From: Gammaproteobacteria bacterium
Lineage (GTDB): Bacteria > Pseudomonadota > Gammaproteobacteria > Pseudomonadales > Halieaceae
Reading direction: 5' to 3'
Assembly (NCBI GenBank): GCA_024644535.1
Contig: JAHEKX010000007.1
Location: forward strand, 14,654-78,653
DNA: 64,000 nucleotides
The first letter of the stretch is position 1; each line of letters starts with the position of its first letter. The position numbers and the translations under genes were made by a program. Positions 1 to 8,458 of this stretch are shown here, in pieces. The notes under the pieces were generated by a model. It did no database searches. It was given only the letters and a program-made list of their open reading frames with translations, and was not told where the DNA came from.

Positions 1-30
1 AAACAAAAAAAGCACCCCGAAGGATGCTTT
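1..30 (-). terminator. Intrinsic terminator after tRNA-Ser
   Basis: On the minus strand a 9-bp stem (AAAGCATCC pairing with GGGTGCTTT, one U-G pair) closes a UUCG tetraloop at 9-30. It is followed by a T-rich tract, read as A-rich 1-8 on the plus strand. It lies just past the CCA end of the tRNA and should end that transcript. Confidence 0.85.
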
Positions 31-37
31 CTTTGTT

Positions 38-125
38 TGGCGGTGGGCCAGGGATTCGAACCCCGGGAACCTCTCGGTTCAACGGTTTTCAAGACCGCCG
101 CTTTCGACCACTCAGCCAGCCCACC
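38..125 (-). tRNA. tRNA-Ser (anticodon UGA)
   Basis: The 88-nt minus-strand sequence folds as a type II tRNA with a long variable arm. The acceptor stem GGTGGGC pairs with GCCCACC, followed by a G discriminator and an encoded CCA. The anticodon loop CTTGAAA gives UGA, which reads UCA serine codons, and the T arm carries GGTTCGAATCC. It lies downstream of rne in the same direction but has its own promoter at 164-191 and its own terminator at 1-30. The assignment is direct from the sequence. Confidence 0.97.
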
Positions 126-135
126 TAAACTGTTT

Positions 136-152
136 GAGGAGCCACGCTCCTC
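136..152 (-). other. Hairpin in the tRNA-Ser precursor leader
   Basis: A perfect 6-bp inverted repeat (GAGGAG/CTCCTC, 5-nt loop) lies between the tRNA promoter and the mature tRNA 5' end, and just past the rne stop. No T-run follows on either strand. It is more likely a 5'-leader or processing structure, or a 3' protective hairpin for the rne mRNA, than a terminator. Confidence 0.5.
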
Positions 153-163
153 GAAAGACCGCG

Positions 164-191
164 ATTATACCGACATCGGAGTCCGATACAA
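164..191 (-). promoter_or_regulatory. Sigma-70 promoter of tRNA-Ser
   Basis: On the minus strand TTGTAT (-35), a 16-nt spacer and a perfect TATAAT (-10) precede the tRNA by about 40 nt. The start region is GC-rich (CGCGG), as expected for stringently controlled stable-RNA promoters. The spacer contains the palindrome CGGACTCCG. Confidence 0.75.
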
Positions 192-206
192 GACGCAGAA
201 TTAAAT

Positions 207-2864
207 TTAAGCAGATTCTCTTTCCTCGTTGCTTATCAGCGCGCCGCGAGGGTCATTCTGCGCACGAGGCATGTCCCGAGGGGCATACTGTAGGGCAGGG
301 TGCTGCTCGCCAAAAATCTGCAATATCGAGGTCTGAATCGAGGGCACTTCCGACGGTTTGGGTTGTACTCGAGGGTCGTTAATAGCTCGCCCCTCAGCAG
401 TAAGACCTGCCGGTGCGGGCTTCTCTTCCGTTGGCTGCTTTGCCACTGGCACTTCCTGAGCTGCTGCAGTTGTTTCAGGCTCCGCAGCTGTCTGTGATGT
501 GCTTTCATCGCTTGCAGAGTCAGACCTTGCTTCTTCGGCTAGCTCGGCCGCTACGTCGTTCGCATGGCGTTCGGTTGCCTCTTGACCCGGTGTAACGTCT
601 TCGTTGCTGTCGAGGTCTTGCGCAGTGTTCGCTGGAGTATCCAGAGATACTTGTGTTTCAGGTGTTACTTGCAAGTCTGTCGCGCCTGTATCAGTCAGGG
701 GCTGCTCTGCTGAAACCGCAGTTTCGTCGGGTTGTTGAGCGGCTGCGTTAATGCCTGAGGCTGCCTCTGCCGCTGCAGATTCGGCTTGGGCTGCTGCTAC
801 AGCTACTGCCTGTAAGGTCTCGTCAGCTATTTGGCCGCGATTAGCGCGTTCACGAGTAGGGGAGCGACGTTGATTGCGGGGTCTGCGCTTGGGCTTGTCT
901 TCGCGCGGAGTTTCGGCGTTATCGCTAGACACTTCCGTCGTGTTTTGCTGCTCGGTTTCATTCTGATTAGTTACACGAGATTTACTGGGTCGACGACGAC
1001 GTCGCTTGTTGCCGCCCTCGTTGTTCGCGCCGCGCTCGTTATTGCGGTTGTCAGTGCGATTTTCATTTGGTTTGCGGCGGCTCGGATTTTCCTCGTCGCG
1101 CTTGCCATTCTTATCAGCAGATTTGGTTTTCTTTGGTTCGCCAAATAAAGCATGCACAATTTTCTGCCAAAGGGACTTGGTTTTTTTGTGCTGCTTTTTA
1201 CGATTGTCTCGGCGCGGTTTCTTAGCTTCAGGTGTTTTCTCCGCTTTGGGAGCTGGCGCTGGTGCTTGAGTGGGTGCAATAGACTTGACCGCAGCCTCAG
1301 GTGCCTTGGCCTTCGCGTCTTCCACGTTGAATAGGTCGGTATCTGGAACGGCGACATCGACTTTATAGCTGACTTCGCGGGTACCGCTGACTTCATCATC
1401 ACGCAATCGCTGCACATCAAAATGCGGCGTTTCCATATTTGGATTTGGGATAACCAAAACACGAACACGAGCGTTTGCTTCGATGGTAGCCAGCGCGATA
1501 CGTTTTTCGTTGAGCAGGTATGCAGCGACATCCAGCGGTACGTGCGCACGAACCTCGGCTGAGCGATCTTTTATAGCTTCTTCTTCGAGTAATCGAAGAA
1601 TCGACAGCGCCAAGGATTTCGTGTCGCGAATAATGCCTTGGCCTGTGCAGCGGGGACACACTATAGCGCTGGTCTCGCCGAGAGAGGGGCGCAGACGTTG
1701 ACGAGACATTTCGAGAAGACCAAAGCGCGAGATTTTGCCAACTTGAACCCGTGCTCGGTCAATGGCTAATGCGTCACGGATTCTGTTCTCGACCAAACGT
1801 TGATTTTTCGAGGCCAGCATATCGATAAAATCTATCACGACCAAGCCGCCCATGTCGCGCAGACGCAACTGGCGCGCAATTTCGTCTGCCGCTTCTAGGT
1901 TGGTTTGTAGCGCGGTTTCCTCGATGTCGCCACCGCGAGTTGCTTTGGCGGAGTTAATGTCGATCGAAACAAGTGCTTCGGTTGGGTCGATGACAATAGA
2001 CCCGCCAGAGGGCAGTCGTACTTCGCGTTGGAAAGCCGTTTCTATTTGCGCTTCGATTTGGAAGCGGTTAAACATGGGAATCGAATCTTCGTACAACTTG
2101 ATACGATCACGGTATTGCGGCATCACCAACCCGACAAAGTCGCTTGCTTCGCGATGCGCTTCAGGTGAGTCGATTAACACTTGGTCTATGTCATCGCGCA
2201 GGTAATCGCGCACGGCACGCACGATCACGTTGCTTTCTTGGAACAGCAGGGTGGGTGCTCGGAATTCTTCGCCCGCTTTGGTAATGGCTTCCCACAGTTG
2301 TACTAAGTAGTTAAGATCCCACTGCAGTTCTTCTGAGCTTCGGCCTACCCCGGCCGTGCGAACAATTACGCCCATCCCAGCGGGGATGACAAGTTCATTG
2401 ATCGCGTCTCGCAATTGCGAGCGGTCATCGCCCTCGATTCGCCGAGATATACCGCCCGCTTTGGGGTTATTTGGCATTAATACCATGTAGCGACCGGCAA
2501 GGCTGATGTAGCTGGTTATAGCCGCTCCTTTATTACCGCGCTCTTCTTTATCGACCTGAATGATGATTTCGGTGCCTTCTTTCACCAAGTCTTTGATTTT
2601 GCTGCTATCGCCGGCTTTGCCTTTCTTGCTGAAGTACTCGGGTGCGATTTCTTTTAAGGGAAGAAAGCCGTGTCGCTCGGCGCCAAAGTCAACAAAGGCC
2701 GCTTCGAGGCTGGGCTCGACGCGGGTAATTTTACCTTTGTAGATATTGGCTTTTTTCTGAGTGCGGGTGCGGTTTTCGATATCAAGATCGTAGAGGCGCT
2801 GGCCATCTACTAGGGCAACGCGGAGCTCTTCGGGCTGCGTTGCGTTGATCAACATTTTTTTCAT
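207..2864 (-). CDS. rne: Ribonuclease E
   Basis: Endoribonuclease that initiates mRNA decay, matures rRNA and tRNA, and scaffolds the degradosome at the inner membrane. The N-terminal half holds the S1 RNA-binding domain (about residues 35-120), the metal-binding catalytic aspartates in VSIDINSAK and VVIDFIDM, and the Zn-link CPRC tetramer motif. The second half (about 510-885) is low complexity, with Arg/Lys-rich stretches (KRRRRRPSK) followed by acidic and Ala/Gln-rich tracts, typical of the disordered scaffold. The start is placed at ATG 2864, because families begin MKxMLINA; an in-frame GTG at 2876 would add four residues. About 885 aa is somewhat short of the E. coli enzyme (1061). The long leader suggests autoregulation. 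Confidence 0.96.
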   Translation of the reverse strand: MKKMLINATQPEELRVALVDGQRLYDLDIENRTRTQKKANIYKGKITRVEPSLEAAFVDFGAERHGFLPLKEIAPEYFSKKGKAGDSSKIKDLVKEGTEIIIQVDKEERGNKGAAITSYISLAGRYMVLMPNNPKAGGISRRIEGDDRSQLRDAINELVIPAGMGVIVRTAGVGRSSEELQWDLNYLVQLWEAITKAGEEFRAPTLLFQESNVIVRAVRDYLRDDIDQVLIDSPEAHREASDFVGLVMPQYRDRIKLYEDSIPMFNRFQIEAQIETAFQREVRLPSGGSIVIDPTEALVSIDINSAKATRGGDIEETALQTNLEAADEIARQLRLRDMGGLVVIDFIDMLASKNQRLVENRIRDALAIDRARVQVGKISRFGLLEMSRQRLRPSLGETSAIVCPRCTGQGIIRDTKSLALSILRLLEEEAIKDRSAEVRAHVPLDVAAYLLNEKRIALATIEANARVRVLVIPNPNMETPHFDVQRLRDDEVSGTREVSYKVDVAVPDTDLFNVEDAKAKAPEAAVKSIAPTQAPAPAPKAEKTPEAKKPRRDNRKKQHKKTKSLWQKIVHALFGEPKKTKSADKNGKRDEENPSRRKPNENRTDNRNNERGANNEGGNKRRRRRPSKSRVTNQNETEQQNTTEVSSDNAETPREDKPKRRPRNQRRSPTRERANRGQIADETLQAVAVAAAQAESAAAEAASGINAAAQQPDETAVSAEQPLTDTGATDLQVTPETQVSLDTPANTAQDLDSNEDVTPGQEATERHANDVAAELAEEARSDSASDESTSQTAAEPETTAAAQEVPVAKQPTEEKPAPAGLTAEGRAINDPRVQPKPSEVPSIQTSILQIFGEQHPALQYAPRDMPRAQNDPRGALISNEERESA

Positions 2865-3311
2865 GGGCGTTTTCACTCTAGGTGCGACGTCCGGCGAAGT
2901 GCTGCAATTGTCAACAACATCAGAGGGTACACGAGATCAATGATCGTGTGTTTGTTCACGTGCTCCCGCCGCTTTCAGCGGTGGCTGTGGCTCTTGTACC
3001 CAAGTTGCTCGGTAATGCCGGCAACTCTCTCTCGTTTCGTTTAGAGTTTCTAAACGTTCGATCAAACCTGTAATCTTCACCGGCCATTCGCTCGGTTACT
3101 GTTTAGTTCGGTCAGACCCCTTGTCTGGACCGAATTCCGCCGTGTGCGGATTTCTGCGAGGCGGCGGCGCGGTTTTCTGTCTGTATTCATTCGCCTATCT
3201 GCGCCGCGGCGTTTATACTGCGCTTATTCGCAGTGTGTGATCGCTGAGTCGGGCACTCGCAGTGCGCGAAGACTAACAGGAAACTGCCGATCCATCAATG
3301 ATTTAATCACT
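2865..3311. promoter_or_regulatory. rne/rluC divergent intergenic region with structured rne leader
   Basis: About 440 nt without a gene separate the divergent rne and rluC. Three strong inverted repeats are visible: 2966-2984 (CCACCGCT GAA AGCGGCGG on the minus strand), 3039-3055 (GTTTAGA gtt TCTAAAC) and 3107-3134 (an 11-bp arm with one bulge and a 5-nt loop). Back-to-back AT-rich -10-like elements occur at 3212-3219 (TATAAA minus, TATACT plus) with poor -35 matches. E. coli rne has a 361-nt leader whose hairpins titrate RNase E for autoregulation. By analogy these repeats may do the same here, which is inference. Confidence 0.5.
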
Positions 3312-4277
3312 ATGCCTCAACAAAACAATCAGGCCCCGAAGCTACAAGTTCAACACCATCAAATCGATGCTGACGAAGCGGGGCAGCGTTTAGATAATTT
3401 TTTATTGCGCTGGTTTGCGCAAGTGCCCAAATCGCGTGTTTATAAAGCGATTAGGGGCGGTGAAGTGCGCATTAATAAAGGGCGCGCAAATGCCATGTAC
3501 AAACTTGCTGAGGGCGATGATATTCGAATACCTCCTCTTGGCGAACGAGCCCTGCAAACCGAGGGCGCTTCGGTGGCGAAGCATTGGCTGGCGAGTGTAG
3601 AGCGGTCTATGCTGTTTGAAGATGCCGATTTTATGATCATTAATAAGCCCTCAGGCCTCGCTGTGCATGGGGGAAGCGGTTTGAAGTATGGTCTGATTGA
3701 GGTGTTGCGGCAGTTGCGCCCAGAGGCGCGCCGTTTGGAGTTGGTGCACCGGCTCGATCGAGACACGTCTGGTTGTATCATGATCGCGAAGAAAAACAGT
3801 GCCCTAAGGTATTTGCACGCTTTGTTGCGCGATCGAAAATTAACCAAGCGTTATCATGCGTTAGTATATGGCAAGTGGCCCAGAGCGCAGCGACTTGTAG
3901 ATGCGCCACTTAAGAAGTTTGCTTTGGCCTCGGGCGAACGGATTGTGCGAGTGAATGAAGAGGGCCAAAAAGCAAAGACAGAATTTGCGACCCTTAACCG
4001 ATATCCCGGCCTGACACTGGTCGAAGCCAAACCTATTACGGGTCGCACACATCAAATCCGGGTTCATGCGGCACACCTTGGGCACTGCTTATTGGGCGAT
4101 GACAAGTATGCCCACGAGAGTGCGCAAAAGCTTGCTGTAGATATTGGGCTGAAACGTCTGTTCTTGCATGCAGCGAGTCTGGAGTTAGTCACGCCATCCG
4201 GAAAAACATTGAATGTTAGTGCTCCCTACGATCAAGAATTACATGAGGTATTAGAACGCTGTGTTAGTCGTATTTGA
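3312..4277 (+). CDS. rluC: 23S rRNA pseudouridine synthase RluC
   Basis: Converts U955, U2504 and U2580 (E. coli numbering) of 23S rRNA to pseudouridine. An S4 RNA-binding domain occupies roughly residues 18-75 (RLDNFLLRW, RVYKAIRGGEVRIN). The RluA-type catalytic domain follows with the signature HRLDRDTSG, whose Asp is the nucleophile, and the later motif GRTHQIRVH. The ATG at 3312 is chosen because the S4 domain begins just after it. An open frame continues upstream to 3144 but has no family-like sequence. The gene is divergent from rne, the usual gammaproteobacterial arrangement, and its 3' end overlaps the next gene by 17 nt. Confidence 0.95.
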   Translation: MPQQNNQAPKLQVQHHQIDADEAGQRLDNFLLRWFAQVPKSRVYKAIRGGEVRINKGRANAMYKLAEGDDIRIPPLGERALQTEGASVAKHWLASVERSMLFEDADFMIINKPSGLAVHGGSGLKYGLIEVLRQLRPEARRLELVHRLDRDTSGCIMIAKKNSALRYLHALLRDRKLTKRYHALVYGKWPRAQRLVDAPLKKFALASGERIVRVNEEGQKAKTEFATLNRYPGLTLVEAKPITGRTHQIRVHAAHLGHCLLGDDKYAHESAQKLAVDIGLKRLFLHAASLELVTPSGKTLNVSAPYDQELHEVLERCVSRI

Positions 4278-4914
4278 TTGGGATGGTACCTTGTGTGACT
4301 CGGTGCTGCGGATTGTGTTGGCAATGCAAGCGGCAGCCATAGATTGCGAGGTCGCGGTACCTTCTGACGGGGAAGTCCGACATATCATCGGCTTGGGCCT
4401 GCCTCAGGCAATGGAAGTTCTGTTTACCGATGCTCCCAGCAAGCACTTAGATTTAGCTAAAGCCTATTCTCGTCACTTTAGTGAGTCGCAGGCTCTGCCC
4501 GATGTGTCCCTGTTTGCGGGTGTAAGCGATTTATTGTCCGAGTTAAAGGGTGCGGGGGCGACACTTGCCGTTGCTACAGGGAAGAGTCGTCGCGGTCTTA
4601 ATCGCGTTCTGTCGGAGTTAGGCATGGAAGGCTTTTTTACGCATACGCGCTGTGCCGACGAAACGCGTTCAAAACCACACCCCCTGATGTTACAAGAGTT
4701 ACTTGACGAGGCCTGGATGACAGTTGGGCAGGCAATAATGGTGGGCGACTCGATCTATGATTTGTCGATGGCGGAACAGGCTGGGATGGATTCGGTGGGC
4801 GTTACCTATGGCGTTCATACCCGCGAGCAACTGCTCCCGCACAAACCTCTAGCGGTAGTCGACGATGTTGAGGGTCTCGCATCTGTGTTGAATGTCTGGC
4901 GTAAGAATCTATAG
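4261..4914 (+). CDS. HAD-IA family phosphatase (Gph-like)
   Basis: Small-molecule phosphatase of the haloacid dehalogenase superfamily. The motifs are DWDGTLCDS at the N-terminus (nucleophile Asp), VATGKSRRG (motif II Thr and nearby Lys) and MVGDSIYDLSMA (motifs III/IV acidic residues). A helical cap lies between about residues 15 and 80. The start is GTG at 4261, inside the end of rluC, so the two are translationally coupled. This rluC-HAD pair is also seen in Pseudomonas. Substrate is unknown; phosphoglycolate-like compounds are typical for the subfamily. Its TAG stop shares the palindrome CTATAG with the stop of convergent yceF. Confidence 0.88.
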   Translation: MLVVFDWDGTLCDSVLRIVLAMQAAAIDCEVAVPSDGEVRHIIGLGLPQAMEVLFTDAPSKHLDLAKAYSRHFSESQALPDVSLFAGVSDLLSELKGAGATLAVATGKSRRGLNRVLSELGMEGFFTHTRCADETRSKPHPLMLQELLDEAWMTVGQAIMVGDSIYDLSMAEQAGMDSVGVTYGVHTREQLLPHKPLAVVDDVEGLASVLNVWRKNL

Positions 4915-5538
4915 GTGCCGCTTCCAGGCATTTGCCTGCCTTAACATTGAGCAGACGCTGATTAGTGGGAGCCCTTCAAGAGCGGTTGGGTCCGAAGACT
5001 CAACTTTGGTGAATAGGCTAATACCCAGCCCTTCGACTTTAAACGACCCTGCGCAGTCTAGTGCTGGTTCTCTATCAACATAATCGACTATGTCTCGATT
5101 GCTGAGCTTTCGGAAAGTGACACGGGTCTCGACAACGCGCGACTCACAGTAATTAAGGTGGAGGTTTGACAGGCATACCGCTGTGTAAAAGAACACGGTT
5201 GATCCGGAGCAGGCGCTGAGCTGTTGCGCGGCCTTCTCCCGAGAACCGGGTTTTCCCAAGATGTTGCCTTTGTTAGAAAGCACTTGGTCGGAGCCCAAAA
5301 CCCAGTTGTCAGTGGTAGCCAGTGGTGTTCGGGCTTTGGCCACCGCGAGTCTCAATGCCAGCACCTGTGGATCTTCGTTAAGGAGCGGTGTTTCATCGAT
5401 CGCTGGGTCAACTACGTCAAAACTCAGCTGCAACCGAGCCAAAAGTTGGGCTCGGTAGCGAGAGGTTGATGCTAACACCAGATTTTTTGAGTTTGCCGGC
5501 GCTAAGTGTTCGTTTTTCTTTGACAAATCGCAGGTCAC
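4909..5538 (-). CDS. yceF: Maf-like nucleotide pyrophosphatase YceF
   Basis: Maf/HAM1-fold pyrophosphatase; the YceF subgroup hydrolyses m7GTP and is thought to clear modified nucleotides. Seen: LASTSRYRAQLL near the N-terminus (substrate-binding Ser/Arg loop), GSDQV (catalytic Asp), and CAGSFKVEGLGISLF near the C-terminus. Next to yceD-rpmF is its usual place. The start is uncertain. GTG 5538 has AGGGAG directly against it, too close. TTG at 5526 lies 11 nt after that same SD and would give 205 aa beginning MSKKNEH. The 5' end overlaps the promoter of divergent yceD. The stop overlaps that of the HAD gene by 6 nt. Confidence 0.88.
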   Translation of the reverse strand: MTCDLSKKNEHLAPANSKNLVLASTSRYRAQLLARLQLSFDVVDPAIDETPLLNEDPQVLALRLAVAKARTPLATTDNWVLGSDQVLSNKGNILGKPGSREKAAQQLSACSGSTVFFYTAVCLSNLHLNYCESRVVETRVTFRKLSNRDIVDYVDREPALDCAGSFKVEGLGISLFTKVESSDPTALEGLPLISVCSMLRQANAWKRHL

Positions 5539-5548
5539 TCCCTATCAT
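5520..5548 (+). promoter_or_regulatory. Strong sigma-70 promoter of yceD-rpmF
   Basis: A perfect TTGACA (5520-5525), a 17-nt spacer and TATCAT (5543-5548, 5/6) are followed by the yceD ATG only 10 nt later. Predicted transcription starts are 5555-5558, so the mRNA would have essentially no leader. The promoter lies inside the 5' end of divergent yceF. Confidence 0.75.
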
Positions 5549-5557
5549 GCGCGCCCT

Positions 5558-6082
5558 ATGAAACAGGGCCCATTGCCGAAAAGCTTTGATGCACGCAAAG
5601 CCTGCGTAAAGGAGCTTGAATTGAGCGGTACAGTCAATGCAAGCGCATTATCCAGATTGGCGAGCGTTGTGAGCTGCGAAGATACCACGATAAGCGCTTC
5701 AATGCGCTTCTTGCGTGATGAACAACGTAGGTTCGTAGTATCCGCTGAGGTCGCGGGTCAAGTTGGTGTCCGTTGCGAGAGGTGTTTAGAGATAATGCCG
5801 TTAGACGTCAGAGCTCAAAGCACTTTAATGCTGTGTAGCTCTGATGAACAAGCGCAACAATGTCCAAGTCAATACGAGCCACTGGTGTATACTGGCGAAG
5901 ATTTGGATTTGTACGACGTAATTGAAGAGGAGTTGCTACTGGCTCTTCCGGTGGCCCCAATGCACGATGAGATGTGCACGGAGGCCCTGCCGGAACCGGA
6001 ATCAGAGCCTGTCTCAGAAGATAGGAAGCCAAACCCGTTTTCGGTGTTGGCGAATTTAACAGACGACTCAAACGGGTCGTAA
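5558..6082 (+). CDS. yceD: YceD family protein (DUF177), 23S rRNA accumulation factor
   Basis: Member of the YceD/DUF177 family, linked in bacteria and plastids to 23S rRNA accumulation and always found next to rpmF. The N-terminus has the family pattern LPKSFDARK; the central part has the Cys pair CERC (about residues 77-80); an acidic segment ([13 protein letters not shown]) follows. The 174-aa length is normal. The ATG at 5558 fits the family N-terminus, yet there is no Shine-Dalgarno and the promoter -10 ends 10 nt before it, so a leaderless mRNA is likely. rpmF follows after 19 nt. Confidence 0.92.
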   Translation: MKQGPLPKSFDARKACVKELELSGTVNASALSRLASVVSCEDTTISASMRFLRDEQRRFVVSAEVAGQVGVRCERCLEIMPLDVRAQSTLMLCSSDEQAQQCPSQYEPLVYTGEDLDLYDVIEEELLLALPVAPMHDEMCTEALPEPESEPVSEDRKPNPFSVLANLTDDSNGS

Positions 6083-6101
6083 ACCACAACAGGGTAGTGT
6101 T

Positions 6102-6281
6102 ATGGCAGTTCAAAAAAGCAAAAAGACTCGTTCGCGTCGCGGTATGCGTCGTTCGCATGATTCGCTATCGGGTCCAACGTTAAGCGTTGACTCAACGACA
6201 GGTGAGACACATCGCCGTCACCACGTTTCTGCAGATGGCTTCTACAAAGGCCGCAAAGTAGTAGAAACTTCAGAAGATTAA
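6102..6281 (+). CDS. rpmF: 50S ribosomal protein L32
   Basis: A 59-codon gene encoding L32, which binds 23S rRNA near the exit of the large subunit. The product begins [17 protein letters not shown] and continues with [13 protein letters not shown], ending [12 protein letters not shown]. This is the gammaproteobacterial L32 pattern with a basic, unstructured N-terminus and no zinc cysteines. It is coupled to yceD, as in nearly all bacteria. The next gene here is fabD; in most relatives it is plsX. Confidence 0.97.
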   Translation: MAVQKSKKTRSRRGMRRSHDSLSGPTLSVDSTTGETHRRHHVSADGFYKGRKVVETSED

Positions 6282-6289
6282 TTCTGAAT

Positions 6290-6307
6290 GCGGCGCTGGT
6301 GCGCCGC
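6290..6307 (+). other. GC-rich hairpin between rpmF and fabD
   Basis: A perfect 7-bp stem (GCGGCGC/GCGCCGC) with a TGGT loop lies 8 nt after the rpmF stop. No T-run follows, so it is not a classical terminator. It probably stabilises the yceD-rpmF message or attenuates read-through into fabD. It sits exactly where plsX is usually found. Confidence 0.6.
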
Positions 6308-6339
6308 AATCTCCTTGCAAAACCGTTCGGGTTGAAATT

Positions 6340-7287
6340 ATGACCACTTCTACTGCTTTCGTGTTTCCTGGGCAGGGTTCTCAGGCGCCAAAAATGCTGG
6401 CGGACTATTACCAGCAGTCCTCTGTTTTTAAAGAAACTTTTGCAGAAGCCTCAGAAGCGTTGCGCCTAGATCTGTGGGATCTGATTGCCAACGGAGATCA
6501 AGAGGCGCTGAGTTTAACAGCCAATACGCAGCCCGTGCTGCTGGTATCCAGCGTTGCGATCTATCGTGTATATCAATCATTGTGCGATGCTAGGCCAGCG
6601 CTCATGAGTGGGCATAGCTTGGGTGAGTTTTCAGCGCTTACCGCGGCGGGCAGCATTGCTTTGCCTGACGCTGTTCGTCTCGTTCGGCGTCGCGGCGAGC
6701 TGATGCAGGCCGCGGTGCCGGCTGGTGTTGGCGCCATGGGTGCCGTGATCGGATTGGATGACCAGGTAATTGTTGACACCTGCAAACAAGTGGCGGGCGA
6801 TACTGGCTTGGTGGTTGAAGCGGTGAATTTTAACGCACCCGGCCAAGTTGTTATTGCAGGCCACAAAGAAGGTGTTGCCGCCGCCGAGACAGCTCTGAAG
6901 GCATTGGGCGCTAAGCGCGTTATGCCATTGCCCGTGAGCGCGCCATTCCATACCTCCTTAATGCAAGCGGCGGCCCAAGATTTGGGCGAGTCATTGGGTG
7001 TAATCGATATACTTACGCCAGCGGTAGGCGTTGTTCACAATGTGAGCGCCGCGACCGAGAACGATCCGACGCTAATTCGCGAATTACTGGTCAAACAACT
7101 TTATAGCCCAGTGCGCTGGACCCAGTGCGTCCAGTCAATGGCGGCCTTAGGGGTCGAGTGCTTGGTTGAATGTGGCCCAGGTAAAGTACTTTCGGGCTTG
7201 GGTAAACGTATTGATAAAAATTTAGCCAGTGTCAGCTTAAGCAGTTACGAGGCCCTTGAGGCTTATGCAGAAGAGGTGAATGCGTGA
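6340..7287 (+). CDS. fabD: Malonyl-CoA:ACP transacylase
   Basis: Transfers malonyl from CoA to acyl carrier protein, supplying the extender unit of type II fatty acid synthesis. The oxyanion motif FPGQGSQ is at residues 9-15, the nucleophile elbow GHSLGE carries Ser93, and catalytic His204 lies in PFHTSLM. The 315-aa length is normal. fabG overlaps its stop by 4 nt (GTGA). The gene directly follows rpmF: plsX and fabH, usually between them in gammaproteobacteria (plsX alone in Pseudomonas), are missing. Confidence 0.97.
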   Translation: MTTSTAFVFPGQGSQAPKMLADYYQQSSVFKETFAEASEALRLDLWDLIANGDQEALSLTANTQPVLLVSSVAIYRVYQSLCDARPALMSGHSLGEFSALTAAGSIALPDAVRLVRRRGELMQAAVPAGVGAMGAVIGLDDQVIVDTCKQVAGDTGLVVEAVNFNAPGQVVIAGHKEGVAAAETALKALGAKRVMPLPVSAPFHTSLMQAAAQDLGESLGVIDILTPAVGVVHNVSAATENDPTLIRELLVKQLYSPVRWTQCVQSMAALGVECLVECGPGKVLSGLGKRIDKNLASVSLSSYEALEAYAEEVNA

Positions 7288-8018
7288 GTGAGCAAAAAAT
7301 TGCATTGGTAACGGGTGCGTCCCGAGGTATTGGGGCGGCAATTGCAGACGCATTGGCCGCAGCCGGAATGGTGGTGGTTGGCACCGCTACGAGCGAAAGT
7401 GGAGCGGCAGCAATTGATGCACGTCTGACCTTGGCGGGCGGTGCGGGTTTGGTACTTAACGTGACCGACGAAGGCAGCGTGAATACCTGCTTGGATACCA
7501 TCAAAGAGCGCTTTGGCGTGCCGACCGTATTGGTCAATAACGCAGGCATTACCGCCGACAACCTGCTGATGCGAATGAAAGATAACGAATGGTTCAGTGT
7601 GGTAGACACGAACCTCAATGCGCTGTACCGAGTCTGCAAAGGTGCGGTGAAAGGCATGACGCGGGCTCGCTGGGGTAGAATTATCAATGTGTCCTCAGTC
7701 GTAGGTCGAATGGGTAATGCTGGGCAGTCGAATTATGCTGCAACAAAAGCTGGGGTAGAGGGGTTTACCCGCGCATTGGCACGTGAACTAGGCTCAAGAA
7801 ATATTACAGTGAACGCAGTTGCGCCAGGATTCATTGAGACAGACATGACGGATGCTTTGGGTGACGAAGCCAAAACTACTCTGTCAGCACAAATTCCGCT
7901 GGGGAGACTTGGTGGAGCAGATGAAGTAGCGGCTTTGGTGGCATTTTTAGCCAGCGATAGCGCTGCCTACATCACAGGGGAAACCATTCAGGTTAATGGT
8001 GGAATGTATATGGGTTAG
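7284..8018 (+). CDS. fabG: 3-oxoacyl-ACP reductase
   Basis: NADPH-dependent short-chain reductase that carries out the first reduction of each fatty-acid elongation cycle. The cofactor motif TGASRGIG (10-17), NNAGIT (85-90) and the catalytic triad Ser138, Tyr151 and Lys155 (YAATK) are intact. The 244-aa length is standard. The GTG start overlaps the fabD stop, so translation is coupled. It is followed by a 104-nt gap that holds the likely acpP promoter. Confidence 0.97.
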   Translation: MSEQKIALVTGASRGIGAAIADALAAAGMVVVGTATSESGAAAIDARLTLAGGAGLVLNVTDEGSVNTCLDTIKERFGVPTVLVNNAGITADNLLMRMKDNEWFSVVDTNLNALYRVCKGAVKGMTRARWGRIINVSSVVGRMGNAGQSNYAATKAGVEGFTRALARELGSRNITVNAVAPGFIETDMTDALGDEAKTTLSAQIPLGRLGGADEVAALVAFLASDSAAYITGETIQVNGGMYMG

Positions 8019-8037
8019 CGCTTTTTTCAAAAAAGTG

Positions 8038-8066
8038 TTACCCAGTCTACAAAAACAAGGTAAAAT
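8038..8066 (+). promoter_or_regulatory. Candidate acpP promoter
   Basis: TAAAAT (8061-8066) is preceded at 17 nt by the weak -35 TTACCC. acpP commonly has its own promoter in the fabG-acpP gap because ACP is needed in large amounts. The -35 match is poor, so this is tentative. Confidence 0.4.
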
Positions 8067-8122
8067 TGCCGCTCTCATAGTGGTATGGCATCAAAATCAA
8101 AACTCAGGAGTGATTAAAAATC

Positions 8123-8359
8123 ATGAGCAGTATTGAAGAACGCGTAAAAAAAATTGTGGCAGAACAGTTGGGTGTTAAAGAAGACGAAGTCTCTAACGAA
8201 GCCTCATTCGTTGAAGATCTAGGTGCGGATTCACTAGACACTGTAGAGCTGGTTATGGCGTTGGAAGAGGAATTCGAAACTGAAATCCCTGATGAAGAAG
8301 CCGAAAAAATCACTACGGTTCAATTGGCGATTGATTATATCAACACCAACCTAGCTTAA
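8123..8359 (+). CDS. acpP: Acyl carrier protein
   Basis: A 78-residue, strongly acidic four-helix carrier for acyl chains in fatty acid and lipid A synthesis. The phosphopantetheine attachment serine is Ser37 in the motif GADSLDT. A good SD (AGGAG, 8104-8108) precedes the ATG. A strong terminator directly after the gene limits read-through, so acpP should be expressed above its neighbours. Confidence 0.98.
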   Translation: MSSIEERVKKIVAEQLGVKEDEVSNEASFVEDLGADSLDTVELVMALEEEFETEIPDEEAEKITTVQLAIDYINTNLA

Positions 8360-8379
8360 GGTTTAACAGCCCTAGCAGG

Positions 8380-8412
8380 AAGCCGCAACTAGAGACTAGT
8401 GCGGCTTTTTTT
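8380..8412 (+). terminator. Intrinsic terminator after acpP
   Basis: A 12-bp stem (AAGCCGCA and CTAG against CTAG and TGCGGCTT, one bulged A, AGA loop) runs directly into seven Ts. It separates acpP from fabF and must be partly leaky, or fabF must have another promoter, since no clear one is seen in the 47 nt that follow. Confidence 0.88.
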
Positions 8413-8458
8413 ATGGGTACCAGTACGCTTTTGGTGTTTAAAGACGGCGGAGATAGGC

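Noticed and set aside
971-1549. 192-codon open frame inside rne on the same strand
   Set aside because: Out of frame with a well-supported RNase E and compositionally odd (Arg/Leu/Pro-rich); a shadow of the low-complexity tail.
3144-3311. Upstream extension of rluC by 56 codons
   Set aside because: The translated sequence is Arg-rich and not family-like; the S4 domain begins after ATG 3312.
8399-8458. Upstream extension of fabF to 8399
   Set aside because: The added 20 codons lie in the acpP terminator and its T-run; the SD-supported ATG at 8459 gives the conserved KAS II N-terminus.
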